NCBI GenBank assembly: GCA_029945495.1
Contig: JAQSCR010000528.1
Coordinates: forward strand, 1-9,735
DNA: 9,735 nt
DNA from: Pseudolabrys sp.
GTDB taxonomy: Bacteria > Pseudomonadota > Alphaproteobacteria > Rhizobiales > Xanthobacteraceae
Direction: 5' to 3'
Part shown: piece by piece, positions 1 to 6,272 of the stretch
Layout: every line of letters starts with the position of its first letter
Numbering within the stretch: the first letter of the stretch is position 1
The notes under the pieces: generated by a model
Told to the model about the DNA's origin: nothing
What the model saw: only the letters and a program-made list of their open reading frames with translations
Databases searched by the model: none
Made by a program: the position numbers and the translations under genes

Positions 1-1
1 C

Positions 2-1621
2 ACCCCGGTGATGTTGGAAGTGCGCATCCGCGCCTGCCACGACCACGGCAGCTTCATCGCCAAGGACAACCGGCCGCCACCGTTCACGCTGCGCCAGGCG
101 CTGGAAAACCCGGTGCGCGACACCAACCGCATCGTTCTGCCGCCCGCCTCCTATGTGCACGAGAAGGAAAAAATCAGCCACCGCTGGCCAGCCGCGGTGA
201 ACTTCATCAAGGAGCGCAAGCTCAACGAGTTCTTCGACGGCGACCTGTCCGAGGTCGGCATCGTCACCCAGGGCGGCATGTATAACGGTGTAATCCGCGC
301 GCTGGAGCGGCTCGGTCTGGCCGACGTCTGGGGCGCGACCCGGGTGCCGATCTATTGTATGAACGTCACCTATCCGGTGGTGGACGACGAAGTCGCCGAG
401 TTCTGTGTCGGCAAGAAAGCCGTGCTGATTGTCGAGGAAGGCCAGCCGGAACATATCGAGCAGGCCATCGCTACCATCCTGCGCCGGCGCGACATCAACA
501 CCAAAATCCACGGCAAAGGCGACCTGCCGATGGCCGGCGAATATACCGCCGACGTCATGCTCAACGGCGTTCGCGCCTTCCTGTCGAGCACGATTCCCGG
601 CGCGTTGTCCGATCAGGTGCGTGCGCCCAACGAGCCGAACATTCACGACGATCCGCGGGTCAAGGCGCTCACCGGCGCGGTGCCGCCGCGGCCTCCTGGA
701 TTTTGCACCGGATGCCCGGAGCGGCCGATCTTCGCGGCGATGAAGCTGGTCGAGCAGGAGATGGGCAAGCACCACATCGCCGGCGACATCGGCTGTCACC
801 TGTTCGCCTGCCTACCCCCGTTCAATATCGGCGCCACCACCATGGGCTATGGCCTGGGCCCGGCGTCGAACGCCGCCTTCAACGTCAAGACCGATAAGAA
901 ATCGATCGCCATGATGGGCGACGGCGGCTTCTGGCATAACGGCCTGACCTCGAGCATCGGCAATGCCGTCTACAACAAGCACGACGGTGTCATCATCGTG
1001 GTCGACAACTTCTATTCGGCCGCCACCGGCGGACAGGACATCCTGTCGTCGCGTGCGGAGGTCGCCACACGTTCGACCAAGAACCAGATTACCAAAGCGG
1101 TCGAGGGTGTTGGCGCCACCTGGGTCCGGCAGATCGACCGCACCTATGACGTCGCCAAGATGCGCGACACGTTGAAAGAGGCGCTGACCACCAATACGCC
1201 GGGCCCCAAAGTGATCGTGGCCTCCTCGGAGTGCATGCTGAACAAGCAGCGCCGGGAAAAGCCGATTTTCAACAAGGCAGTGAAAGACGGCGAGCGCAAG
1301 GTGCGCGAGCGGTTCGGGGTCGATGAGGATGTATGTACTGGTGATCATGCCTGCATACGGCTGTCCGGCTGCCCATCGCTGTCGGTCAAACGCACGGACG
1401 ATCCGTTGAAGGACGATCCGGTGGCGGCGATCGACAACACCTGCGTCGCCTGCGGCAATTGCGGCGAAGTTGCCGAAGCCGCGGTGTTGTGCCCCTCGTT
1501 CTATCGCGCCGACGTCATTCTTAACCCGACTGGCTTCGACCAGTTCATGGCGAAACTGCGCGGCGCGGTGATCGGCTTCCTGCAACGCCGGCGTGCCCGC
1601 CGCCGCGTCGCTTTCGCCTGA
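2..1621 (+). CDS. iorA: Indolepyruvate ferredoxin oxidoreductase, alpha subunit (5'-truncated by window edge)
   Basis: Thiamine-diphosphate-dependent oxidative decarboxylation of aryl-pyruvates (indolepyruvate, phenylpyruvate) to aryl-acetyl-CoA, passing electrons to ferredoxin; cytoplasmic. The frame is open from base 2 and the first visible codons already read as the end of the pyrimidine-domain core (RIRACHDHGSF), so the real start lies upstream and the GTG at 8 is not it. Counting from that GTG: CxxC before the TPP domain (GFCTGCPERP, 231-240); TPP/Mg motif GDGGFWHNG at 304-312 closing with VVDN at 331-334; C-terminal ferredoxin domain about 440-500. Its first cluster motif reads C443-x2-D446-x2-C449-x5-C455-P, with Asp where Cys is usual; the second is C479-x2-C482-x2-C485-x9-C495-P. 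About 180-200 N-terminal residues are missing compared with an alpha subunit of about 700. The stop is 14 bp before the partner gene. Family assignment is firm; the true substrate is not shown. Confidence 0.93.
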   Translation, partial: TPVMLEVRIRACHDHGSFIAKDNRPPPFTLRQALENPVRDTNRIVLPPASYVHEKEKISHRWPAAVNFIKERKLNEFFDGDLSEVGIVTQGGMYNGVIRALERLGLADVWGATRVPIYCMNVTYPVVDDEVAEFCVGKKAVLIVEEGQPEHIEQAIATILRRRDINTKIHGKGDLPMAGEYTADVMLNGVRAFLSSTIPGALSDQVRAPNEPNIHDDPRVKALTGAVPPRPPGFCTGCPERPIFAAMKLVEQEMGKHHIAGDIGCHLFACLPPFNIGATTMGYGLGPASNAAFNVKTDKKSIAMMGDGGFWHNGLTSSIGNAVYNKHDGVIIVVDNFYSAATGGQDILSSRAEVATRSTKNQITKAVEGVGATWVRQIDRTYDVAKMRDTLKEALTTNTPGPKVIVASSECMLNKQRREKPIFNKAVKDGERKVRERFGVDEDVCTGDHACIRLSGCPSLSVKRTDDPLKDDPVAAIDNTCVACGNCGEVAEAAVLCPSFYRADVILNPTGFDQFMAKLRGAVIGFLQRRRARRRVAFA

Positions 1622-1635
1622 AAGACGTAAACTCG

Positions 1636-3246
1636 ATGACCATCGCACCTGCCGCCCGTCCCGCTTTCGACACCACCAAGCCGCTGGCCATCGCGGTGAT
1701 GGCGATGGGGGGCCAGGGCGGCGGCGTGCTGGTCGATTGGATCGTGGCGCTGTGCGAGAGCCAGGGCTGGGCGGCACAGTCGACCTCGGTGCCCGGCGTT
1801 GCGCAGCGCACCGGCGCCACCGTCTATTTCATCGAGACGCTGCCGTTGCCGCCGAATGCGCCGCGGGGATTGCGGCCAGTACTGTCGCTGATGGTGGTGC
1901 CGGGCGAAGTCGATATCGTGATCGGCGCCGAACTGATGGAAGCCGGCCGAGCCATCCAGCGCGGCTTCGTCACGCCCGACCGCACCACGTTGATTGCTTC
2001 GGCGCACCGTCATTATGCAGTGGCGGAGAAGCAGATGCCAGGTGACGGCATTGCCGATGCTGGCGCCGTCTATGCCGCCGCCGCGGCTGCCGCAAAACGA
2101 TTCATCGGTTTTGACATGGCGGTTTTGGCCGAAAAAGCCGGCAGCGTCGTGTCTGCCGTGCTGTTCGGGGCACTCGCCGCCGCCAAAGTGCTGCCGTTTC
2201 CGCGCGAAGCGTTCGAAGCAACGATCACCGCGGCCGGGGTCGGCGTCGCCCCAAGTCTGCGCGCCTTTGCGCTGGGCTATGAGCACGCCAGCGCCGATCT
2301 CCCCGCCGATGCCGCGACTGGCAAATCGACCGCGACGCCGGCCGCTGAACCCTCGGAATCGCCGAAGTCGGCAACCGGCAAGGTTTTTCCGGCGCTGAAG
2401 CCGGTCGGCCACGCCGGCTACGACGCACTTGTCGCGCGCGCGCGGGCCACCTTCCCGGCCGCCACGCACGACATGATCGGCGCGGGTTTGCAGCGCGTCG
2501 TCGATTACCAGGATGTCGCCTACGGCCAGGAATATCTCGACCTGCTGGACCGCATGTCGGCGCTTGATAACGCGCATGGTGGCGAACTGAAGGGCTACAA
2601 GCTCACCGGCACCGCGGCGAAATACATCGCGGTGGCCATGGCCTATGACGACGTCTTTCGCGTTGCGGACCTGAAGACGCGCGGCAGCCGCTTCGAGCGC
2701 GTGCGCACCGAGGTTCTCGCCGCGCCCGATCAGCCGGTCTACATGACCGAGTTCATGCATCCGCGCATGGACGAGGTCGCGGGCTCGATGCCGGCGGCGC
2801 TCGGCCGCTTCATCGAAAGCCGCCCGAACCTGTTCAAGACGCTCGACCGCGTCGTCAACCGCGGGCGGCGCGTCAAGACCGGCACCATCCGCTGGTTCCT
2901 GGTGCTGTATGTGCTCGCCGGCATGCGGCGCTTCCGTCGCGGCACCTTGCGCCACGGCAACGAAGTTGCGCATCGCGATGCCTGGCTGGCGCGGGTGAGA
3001 GCGGCTGCGCCGAACGACTATGCGCTGGCCGTCGAATTACTCACCGCACGCCGGCTGGTGAAGGGCTATTCCGACACCCACGCGCGCGGTCAATCGAAGT
3101 TCGACAAGGTCATGGCGGGCGCCGCCAAACTCGACGGACGTCTCGACGCAGCCGACTGGGTAAAGCGGTTGCGCGAAGCGGCGCTCAAGGACGAAGATGG
3201 CATCGCGCTCTCGGGCGCACTCAAGACCATCGACAGCTTCGTCTAA
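1636..3246 (+). CDS. iorB: Indolepyruvate oxidoreductase second subunit: gamma/POR domain plus DUF6537
   Basis: Partner subunit of the upstream oxidoreductase, 536 aa, much longer than a classical IorB of about 200 aa. Residues about 16-215 form the pyruvate/ketoisovalerate oxidoreductase gamma-type domain, with the glycine-rich loop GGQGGGVL at 25-32 and the conserved SVPGVAQRTGATV at 51-63. An Ala/Pro/Ser/Thr-rich linker at about 219-255 joins it to a helical C-terminal domain (about 258-530). That domain contains RRLVKGYSDTHARG at 472-485, which I recognise as the DUF6537 hallmark found at the C-terminus of large fused indolepyruvate oxidoreductases. Here the enzyme is in two genes rather than fused. 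ATG 1636 has only a weak A/G-rich upstream sequence and sits 14 bp after the alpha stop, so translation is probably coupled. No cysteine cluster is present, so all Fe-S centres are in the alpha subunit. The role of DUF6537 is unknown to me. Confidence 0.9.
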   Translation: MTIAPAARPAFDTTKPLAIAVMAMGGQGGGVLVDWIVALCESQGWAAQSTSVPGVAQRTGATVYFIETLPLPPNAPRGLRPVLSLMVVPGEVDIVIGAELMEAGRAIQRGFVTPDRTTLIASAHRHYAVAEKQMPGDGIADAGAVYAAAAAAAKRFIGFDMAVLAEKAGSVVSAVLFGALAAAKVLPFPREAFEATITAAGVGVAPSLRAFALGYEHASADLPADAATGKSTATPAAEPSESPKSATGKVFPALKPVGHAGYDALVARARATFPAATHDMIGAGLQRVVDYQDVAYGQEYLDLLDRMSALDNAHGGELKGYKLTGTAAKYIAVAMAYDDVFRVADLKTRGSRFERVRTEVLAAPDQPVYMTEFMHPRMDEVAGSMPAALGRFIESRPNLFKTLDRVVNRGRRVKTGTIRWFLVLYVLAGMRRFRRGTLRHGNEVAHRDAWLARVRAAAPNDYALAVELLTARRLVKGYSDTHARGQSKFDKVMAGAAKLDGRLDAADWVKRLREAALKDEDGIALSGALKTIDSFV

Positions 3247-3501
3247 GGCATCGTATCCTCGGCTCGGTGCGTCGTACAGATATGCCGAGAATGCGTTGCT
3301 GCTAAGCTTCATTGCACTCTACGTCACGCGCTTCAGCCAGATCTGCAGCGTCGAGCGAATTCAGCCGCAACTTTCGGCTATCGCGAAGACATTCAATGCG
3401 CGCAGGTTCATTTCTGCCGAACGATGACGAATTGAATTATCGCCGCACCGGTGACCAAAATATTGTGCCGGGTTCGGCCTAAGCGGGTGACGAGCTATCC
3501 T
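3247..3501. other. Convergent intergenic region between oxidoreductase operon and enoyl-CoA hydratase
   Basis: 255 bp, visibly more AT-rich than its flanks, with no credible gene. Two weak terminator candidates are present. For the plus operon, CTCGGC at 3258-3263 pairs with GCCGAG at 3284-3289, but the loop is 20 nt and no T-run follows. For the minus gene, a 4-bp GCCG/CGGC stem around 3468-3479 is followed, in minus reading, by ACAATATTTT. Neither is strong. Confidence 0.4.
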
Positions 3502-4332
3502 TCAATCGCCCTCGAATACCGGCTTCTGCTTCGCGGCAAAGGCGCGATAGGCGCGGCCGTAGTCGCGCGTCTGCATGCAGATCGCCTGAGCCTGCGCCTC
3601 GGCTTCGATCGCCTGATCGACAGTCATGTGCCACTCTTGGTGGAGGCACATCTTGGTCATGGCGTGGGCGAATGTCGGCCCGACCGCGAGTTCGGTGGCC
3701 AGCGCCACCGCCTCCGACAGAACGGCGTCCGGCTCGACGATCTTGTTGAAGAAGCCCCAACGTTCGCCCTCGTCCGCCGTCATTGCGCGGCCGGTGTAGA
3801 GCAATTCCGAGGCGCGGCCCTGACCGATGATCCGCGGCAAGATCGCACAGGCGCCCATGTCCGCCCCGGCGAGACCGACGCGCACAAACAGAAACGCTGT
3901 CTTTGAGCGCGCCGTGGCAACGCGCATATCCGATGCCATCGCGAGAATCGCTCCGGCGCCGGCGCAGATGCCGTCTACGGCCGCGATGATCGGCTGCGGA
4001 CAGGCGCGCATCGCCTTAACCAGATCGCCGGTCATTCGGGTGAAGGCGAGCAAGCCATTGGTATCGCCGGTCTCCTGCATCTTCACTAGCGGGCCGATGA
4101 TTTCGTGAACGTCGCCGCCAGAGCAGAAATTGCCGCCCGCGCCGGTCACGACAATCGTCTTGACGTCCTTGGCATAAACCAGATCTCGGAAAAAATCGCG
4201 AAGCTCACTGTAGGAGTCAAAGGTAAGCGGGTTTTTCCGCTCAGGCCGGTTCAGCGTGATGATGCCGACCTTGCCCTGGACTTCCCACTTGAAATGCTCT
4301 GCTTTGTAGGCGGTCGCGTTAAACTGGCGCAT
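3502..4332 (-). CDS. Enoyl-CoA hydratase/isomerase family protein (crotonase fold)
   Basis: 276 aa, normal for the family. Crotonases hydrate, isomerise or cleave acyl-CoA thioesters. Seen: LNRPERKNPL at 27-36; first oxyanion-hole segment NFCSGGDV at 68-75; second, DGICAGAGA at 120-128; then FVRVGLAGADMGACAILPR at 149-167. In the last segment the proline-glutamate expected around residue 150 (Glu144 of rat hydratase) is absent, and D158 lies about where Glu164 would be, so a single acidic residue may serve. The frame stays open upstream to 4566, but the extension is uncharacteristic; ATG 4332 is chosen because GAGGAAG lies 4 nt ahead and the crotonase fold begins normally there. It is convergent with the oxidoreductase operon and may act on aryl-CoA intermediates, but the substrate cannot be read from sequence. 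It resembles hydratases of aryl-CoA catabolic clusters (recollection, unchecked). Confidence 0.9.
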   Translation of the reverse strand: MRQFNATAYKAEHFKWEVQGKVGIITLNRPERKNPLTFDSYSELRDFFRDLVYAKDVKTIVVTGAGGNFCSGGDVHEIIGPLVKMQETGDTNGLLAFTRMTGDLVKAMRACPQPIIAAVDGICAGAGAILAMASDMRVATARSKTAFLFVRVGLAGADMGACAILPRIIGQGRASELLYTGRAMTADEGERWGFFNKIVEPDAVLSEAVALATELAVGPTFAHAMTKMCLHQEWHMTVDQAIEAEAQAQAICMQTRDYGRAYRAFAAKQKPVFEGD

Positions 4333-4336
4333 TATT

Positions 4337-4343
4337 CTTCCTC
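4337..4343 (-). promoter_or_regulatory. Shine-Dalgarno site fixing the enoyl-CoA hydratase start
   Basis: Minus-strand GAGGAAG, 4 nt before the ATG at 4332. It decides between this start and the much longer open frame reaching 4566. Confidence 0.75.
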
Positions 4344-4405
4344 GTATTCGTTTGATCCATTGACCAACCCTCGCCAGGCCACCGCCGACGCTTAGAACTT
4401 GCTCA

Positions 4406-4433
4406 CTAATATATCCAGCCTCGTCCGAGGCAA
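4406..4433 (-). promoter_or_regulatory. Possible promoter for the enoyl-CoA hydratase, with a palindrome in the spacer
   Basis: Minus-strand TTGCCT (4428-4433, 4/6 to the -35 consensus) and TATTAG (4406-4411, 4/6 to the -10), separated by 16 bp. About 73 bp separate the -10 from the start codon. A perfect palindrome, CCTCG-TC-CGAGG at 4419-4430, fills most of the spacer and would suit an operator. Both are pattern matches only. Confidence 0.3.
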
Positions 4434-4700
4434 AGCCCCGCACCCGTAGGCTATTTCCGCCGGTTTTGCCAACCGCCGCATCGGGACGGCAATGATGAAC
4501 ACGTCCGGGTCCTATTGCGGAACCCTGACAAAAAACGGCGTATCCGTTAGGCCGTGACGGGCGCAATTCGCCGGCAGCAATCGACGCGGTGGAAAATAGT
4601 CCGGGATGGGCTCAGACGCCGCACTGGCGGCCCCCTCCAAGCCTTGCATGCGCACCCAACGCTAGGTTTAATACGGATAGTGGGGTGTGGAATTCAGATC

Positions 4701-5214
4701 ATGGAAGCCGTCAGAATGGTGCGGCTGGTGCTGGGCATCAGCGCAGGCTGCTGGGCGGCGGCGGAACGCAATTCCAGATCAATGCTGGAACGGGCGCTGC
4801 GCACCAAGCCCAATTCTATTCCGGTGCTGGAAGCCTATTGCCGCTTCCTCAACGCCACCAACGAATTCGTCGAAAGCCTGGTGGCCTGCGCGAGGACCCT
4901 GGCATTCGATCCGTGGAACGGATTGGCGCTGCACCATATGGATGGGCCGCAATGAAGAAGCGCTGCCCTGGCTGGAACGGTCGATAGCGATCACACCGGC
5001 ATCCGGCCGCCCGCTTATGCTGCTGGCCGCGGCCTACCAGGACACGGGTCGCACCGACCAGGCGAAAGCGGCTTTGGCGAGGGCTCTAGAAATACGCCCG
5101 GGCTCGACCGCGAACAACATCGCGCTGCCGCCCAAGAACGCCAGCGCCGCATTCCTCGCGGCAAGGGACAAGATCAAAGAGACATTGATCGCAATCGGGT
5201 TGCCGGAACGCTGA
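4701..5214 (+). pseudogene. TPR-repeat protein remnant, frameshifted with a likely internal deletion
   Basis: Two TPR-like pieces lie in different frames. The first runs to a TGA at 4953-4955 and is convincing from 4782: LERALRTKPNSIPVLEAY, then NATNEFVESLVACART and FDPWNGLALHH. The second begins in the next frame near ATG 4942: MGRNEEALPWLERSIAI, GRTDQAKAALARALEIRPGS, ending GLPER at the TGA 5212-5214. Both look like the C-terminal TPR region of the adenylate-cyclase/TPR proteins common in Bradyrhizobium-like genomes. In those, as I recall, a further stretch of some 40 residues lies between the pieces, so a deletion not divisible by three is the likely lesion, around 4935-4942. Upstream of about 4780 no homologous sequence is recognisable, so the N-terminal effector part is gone. 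The 5' limit given is uncertain. The last 90 codons could still be expressed from ATG 4942, but no good RBS precedes it. Confidence 0.7.
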
Positions 5215-5331
5215 TTCCAGAAGAGACGCGCCGCTTTGGCCCGAGCGATCGCGCAAGGCCGGGCGTGCGACAGCGCTATCAACGAAATTTCAGAATTTCA
5301 CGCGGTTTTTCATTTGGCGGTTCCTCGGCCC

Positions 5332-5337
5332 TATTAT
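5332..5337 (+). promoter_or_regulatory. Possible -10 element for the small secreted protein gene
   Basis: TATTAT matches five of six bases of the -10 consensus, 64 bp before the start codon in a locally AT-rich stretch. The -35 position (around 5308-5314, TTTCATT) is poor, so the promoter is tentative. A direct repeat, AATTTCA at 5286-5292 and 5294-5300 (8-bp period), lies just upstream. Confidence 0.3.
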
Positions 5338-5390
5338 AGGTGATTAGATACAGCACCGCATGCAGCGGTCGTTTTTTGCTGGATCAATCA

Positions 5391-5395
5391 GGGAG
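5391..5395 (+). promoter_or_regulatory. Shine-Dalgarno site fixing the small secreted protein start
   Basis: GGGAG, 6 nt ahead of ATG 5402. It supports this start over the upstream in-frame ATG at 5360 and places the signal peptide at the N-terminus. Confidence 0.7.
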
Positions 5396-5401
5396 AATTC
5401 A

Positions 5402-5662
5402 ATGCGCATCGCGATCGCCGCTTCGTTGGTCGTTCTTTTCGGTCTGTCCAGTGCGGCACGAGCCGACTCGGATGACGTCAAATGGATCGCCCAATGTCTG
5501 AAAGACAATCAGGACGCAAAGGTCGATGCTTCCGTCATTCAAAAATATTGCTCGTGCATGAATGACAAGATGAGCAGCAACGAGACCCAGTCCATCACCC
5601 AATGGGAAAAGGCCCACCCCGCCGAACGAAAGGCGTGCGACCAGGTGGCCGGCTGGAAATAG
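5402..5662 (+). CDS. Small secreted four-cysteine protein, unknown function
   Basis: 86 aa. Residues 1-22 form a classic Sec signal peptide: basic start (MRIA), a hydrophobic core to about 18, and a probable SPase I site after ARA, giving a mature exported protein of about 64 aa beginning DSDD. The mature part has four cysteines (32, 50, 52, 79), arranged C-x17-C-x-C-x26-C, with a compact core KYCSCMNDKM (48-57) and a WEKAHPAERKAC segment (68-79). Four cysteines in an exported protein suggest two disulfides, or metal binding through CxC; both are inference. The start is set by GGGAG at 5391-5395, 6 nt before ATG 5402; the in-frame ATG at 5360 would bury the signal peptide. It appears monocistronic, with its own AT-rich upstream region and a terminator-like hairpin after the stop. 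I recognise it only as a conserved-hypothetical type. Confidence 0.8.
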   Translation: MRIAIAASLVVLFGLSSAARADSDDVKWIAQCLKDNQDAKVDASVIQKYCSCMNDKMSSNETQSITQWEKAHPAERKACDQVAGWK

Positions 5663-5665
5663 TTC

Positions 5666-5734
5666 GATCGCGTCAGGCAGCTTCAAAACGCCGGCGAAGC
5701 AAACGGTTCCGCCGGCGTCATTCTTCGCGCGATC
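5666..5734. terminator. Nested inverted repeat, probable bidirectional terminator
   Basis: The inner stem is perfect: ACGCCGGC (5688-5695) pairs with GCCGGCGT (5711-5718) around a 15-nt loop that can extend it by a bulged GAA/TTC. In minus reading the stem is followed directly by TTTT; in plus reading by TCATTCTT. Outer arms GATCGCG (5666-5672) and CGCGATC (5728-5734) also match perfectly. It lies between two convergent genes and its right arm touches the lipoprotein stop codon. The T-tract is better for the minus gene. Confidence 0.6.
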
Positions 5735-6080
5735 AGCGTTTGGGATTGGAACGGATGGTTCCGGTCACGTCGCCAGGCGCACAGTCTTTCGCGGCTTCCG
5801 CTGTCGTGCAGCGGCCCGCCATATCGGTCGGCTGCACGGGCGCCTGCAATAAAGCATAACCTTCGATACGCGAAGCGCCGCCAGCGCTCATCCGCATGCG
5901 CGTGTTCTGGAGCCGGTTGCGGAATTGGGTATAAGACTTGGCGCCGGCACCCGTCGCGGAATACGCACAAAGCGCATCGTCATCGGCCACGATTGTCTCC
6001 GGCTGCGCGGCGCAACCCGAAAGCGCCGCCGCAACCAGAACGAGCGCCGCAGCATGAATCCGGGCCGATGTTCTAGACAT
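5733..6080 (-). CDS. Small putative lipoprotein, unknown function
   Basis: 115 aa. The N-terminus MSRTSARIH is followed by an Ala/Leu/Val-rich segment and a lipobox LSGC with the lipidated cysteine at 23, so export and processing by signal peptidase II are expected. The residue after the Cys is Ala, which does not signal inner-membrane retention, so an outer-membrane location is likely. The mature part begins with a short acidic stretch (VADDDALCAYS, 31-41), followed by a polar, basic region (about 50-72) and two further cysteines (91, 100). Cys38, 91 and 100 are the only other cysteines. ATG 6080 is preferred because it places the signal sequence at the N-terminus; a GGGGG run just upstream is a modest SD, and the open frame beyond is Arg-rich and unconvincing. 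It resembles conserved hypothetical lipoproteins of Bradyrhizobium relatives; no function is known to me. Confidence 0.72.
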   Translation of the reverse strand: MSRTSARIHAAALVLVAAALSGCAAQPETIVADDDALCAYSATGAGAKSYTQFRNRLQNTRMRMSAGGASRIEGYALLQAPVQPTDMAGRCTTAEAAKDCAPGDVTGTIRSNPKR

Positions 6081-6241
6081 ACGCCCCCGTCCCCAAGTCA
6101 GTCCAACATCCGGTTCCATGGAGGTCAAGGCAGGCGGCAAACATTTGCACCGTTGCGATGTCGTGAGTCGCGACCGTGCGCGGGTTGGCTTTTGGGCCAC
6201 GGGCAAACTGCATGGGACTTGCTGTAGATTGCCGCGAAAGC

Positions 6242-6272
6242 CGCCGTCGCCGTCAGGTCGCCGCCGACGGCG
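6242..6272 (-). terminator. Weak hairpin overlapping the feruloyl-CoA synthase stop
   Basis: CGCCGTCG (6242-6249) pairs perfectly with CGACGGCG (6265-6272) over a 15-nt loop and spans the ligase stop codon at 6253-6255. No T-run follows in minus reading, so it is at best a weak or Rho-assisted terminator, or chance in GC-rich DNA. Confidence 0.25.

Larger units (their letters stand above)
4333..4700. other. Non-coding stretch upstream of the enoyl-CoA hydratase
   Basis: About 370 bp between the divergent hydratase gene (minus) and the TPR remnant (plus). Apart from the RBS and possible promoter near 4337-4433 I see no gene, RNA or strong hairpin. Open frames exist on both strands, but their products are Arg/Pro/Trp-rich and unlike real proteins. 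Part of it may be the eroded 5' portion of the TPR gene. Confidence 0.4.

Noticed and set aside
812..2973. Long open frames on the minus strand across the oxidoreductase genes (812-1777 and 1501-2973)
   Set aside because: They are antisense to genes with clear family motifs, overlap each other, and give Arg/His/Gly-rich products with no recognisable domain; typical of GC-rich shadows.
3258..3289. CTCGGC/GCCGAG inverted repeat as a terminator for the oxidoreductase operon
   Set aside because: Only 6 bp with a 20-nt loop and no T-tract; too weak to call.
3451..3906. Plus-strand open frame opposite the enoyl-CoA hydratase
   Set aside because: Shadow of a motif-complete crotonase on the other strand.
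4333..4566. N-terminal extension of the enoyl-CoA hydratase to an upstream ATG at 4566
   Set aside because: The extra 78 residues have no family resemblance, and a strong GAGGAAG sits right before ATG 4332.
5284..5300. AATTTCA direct repeat upstream of the small secreted protein as an operator
   Set aside because: Two 7-bp copies in an AT-rich stretch, with no known regulator match; noted only as context.
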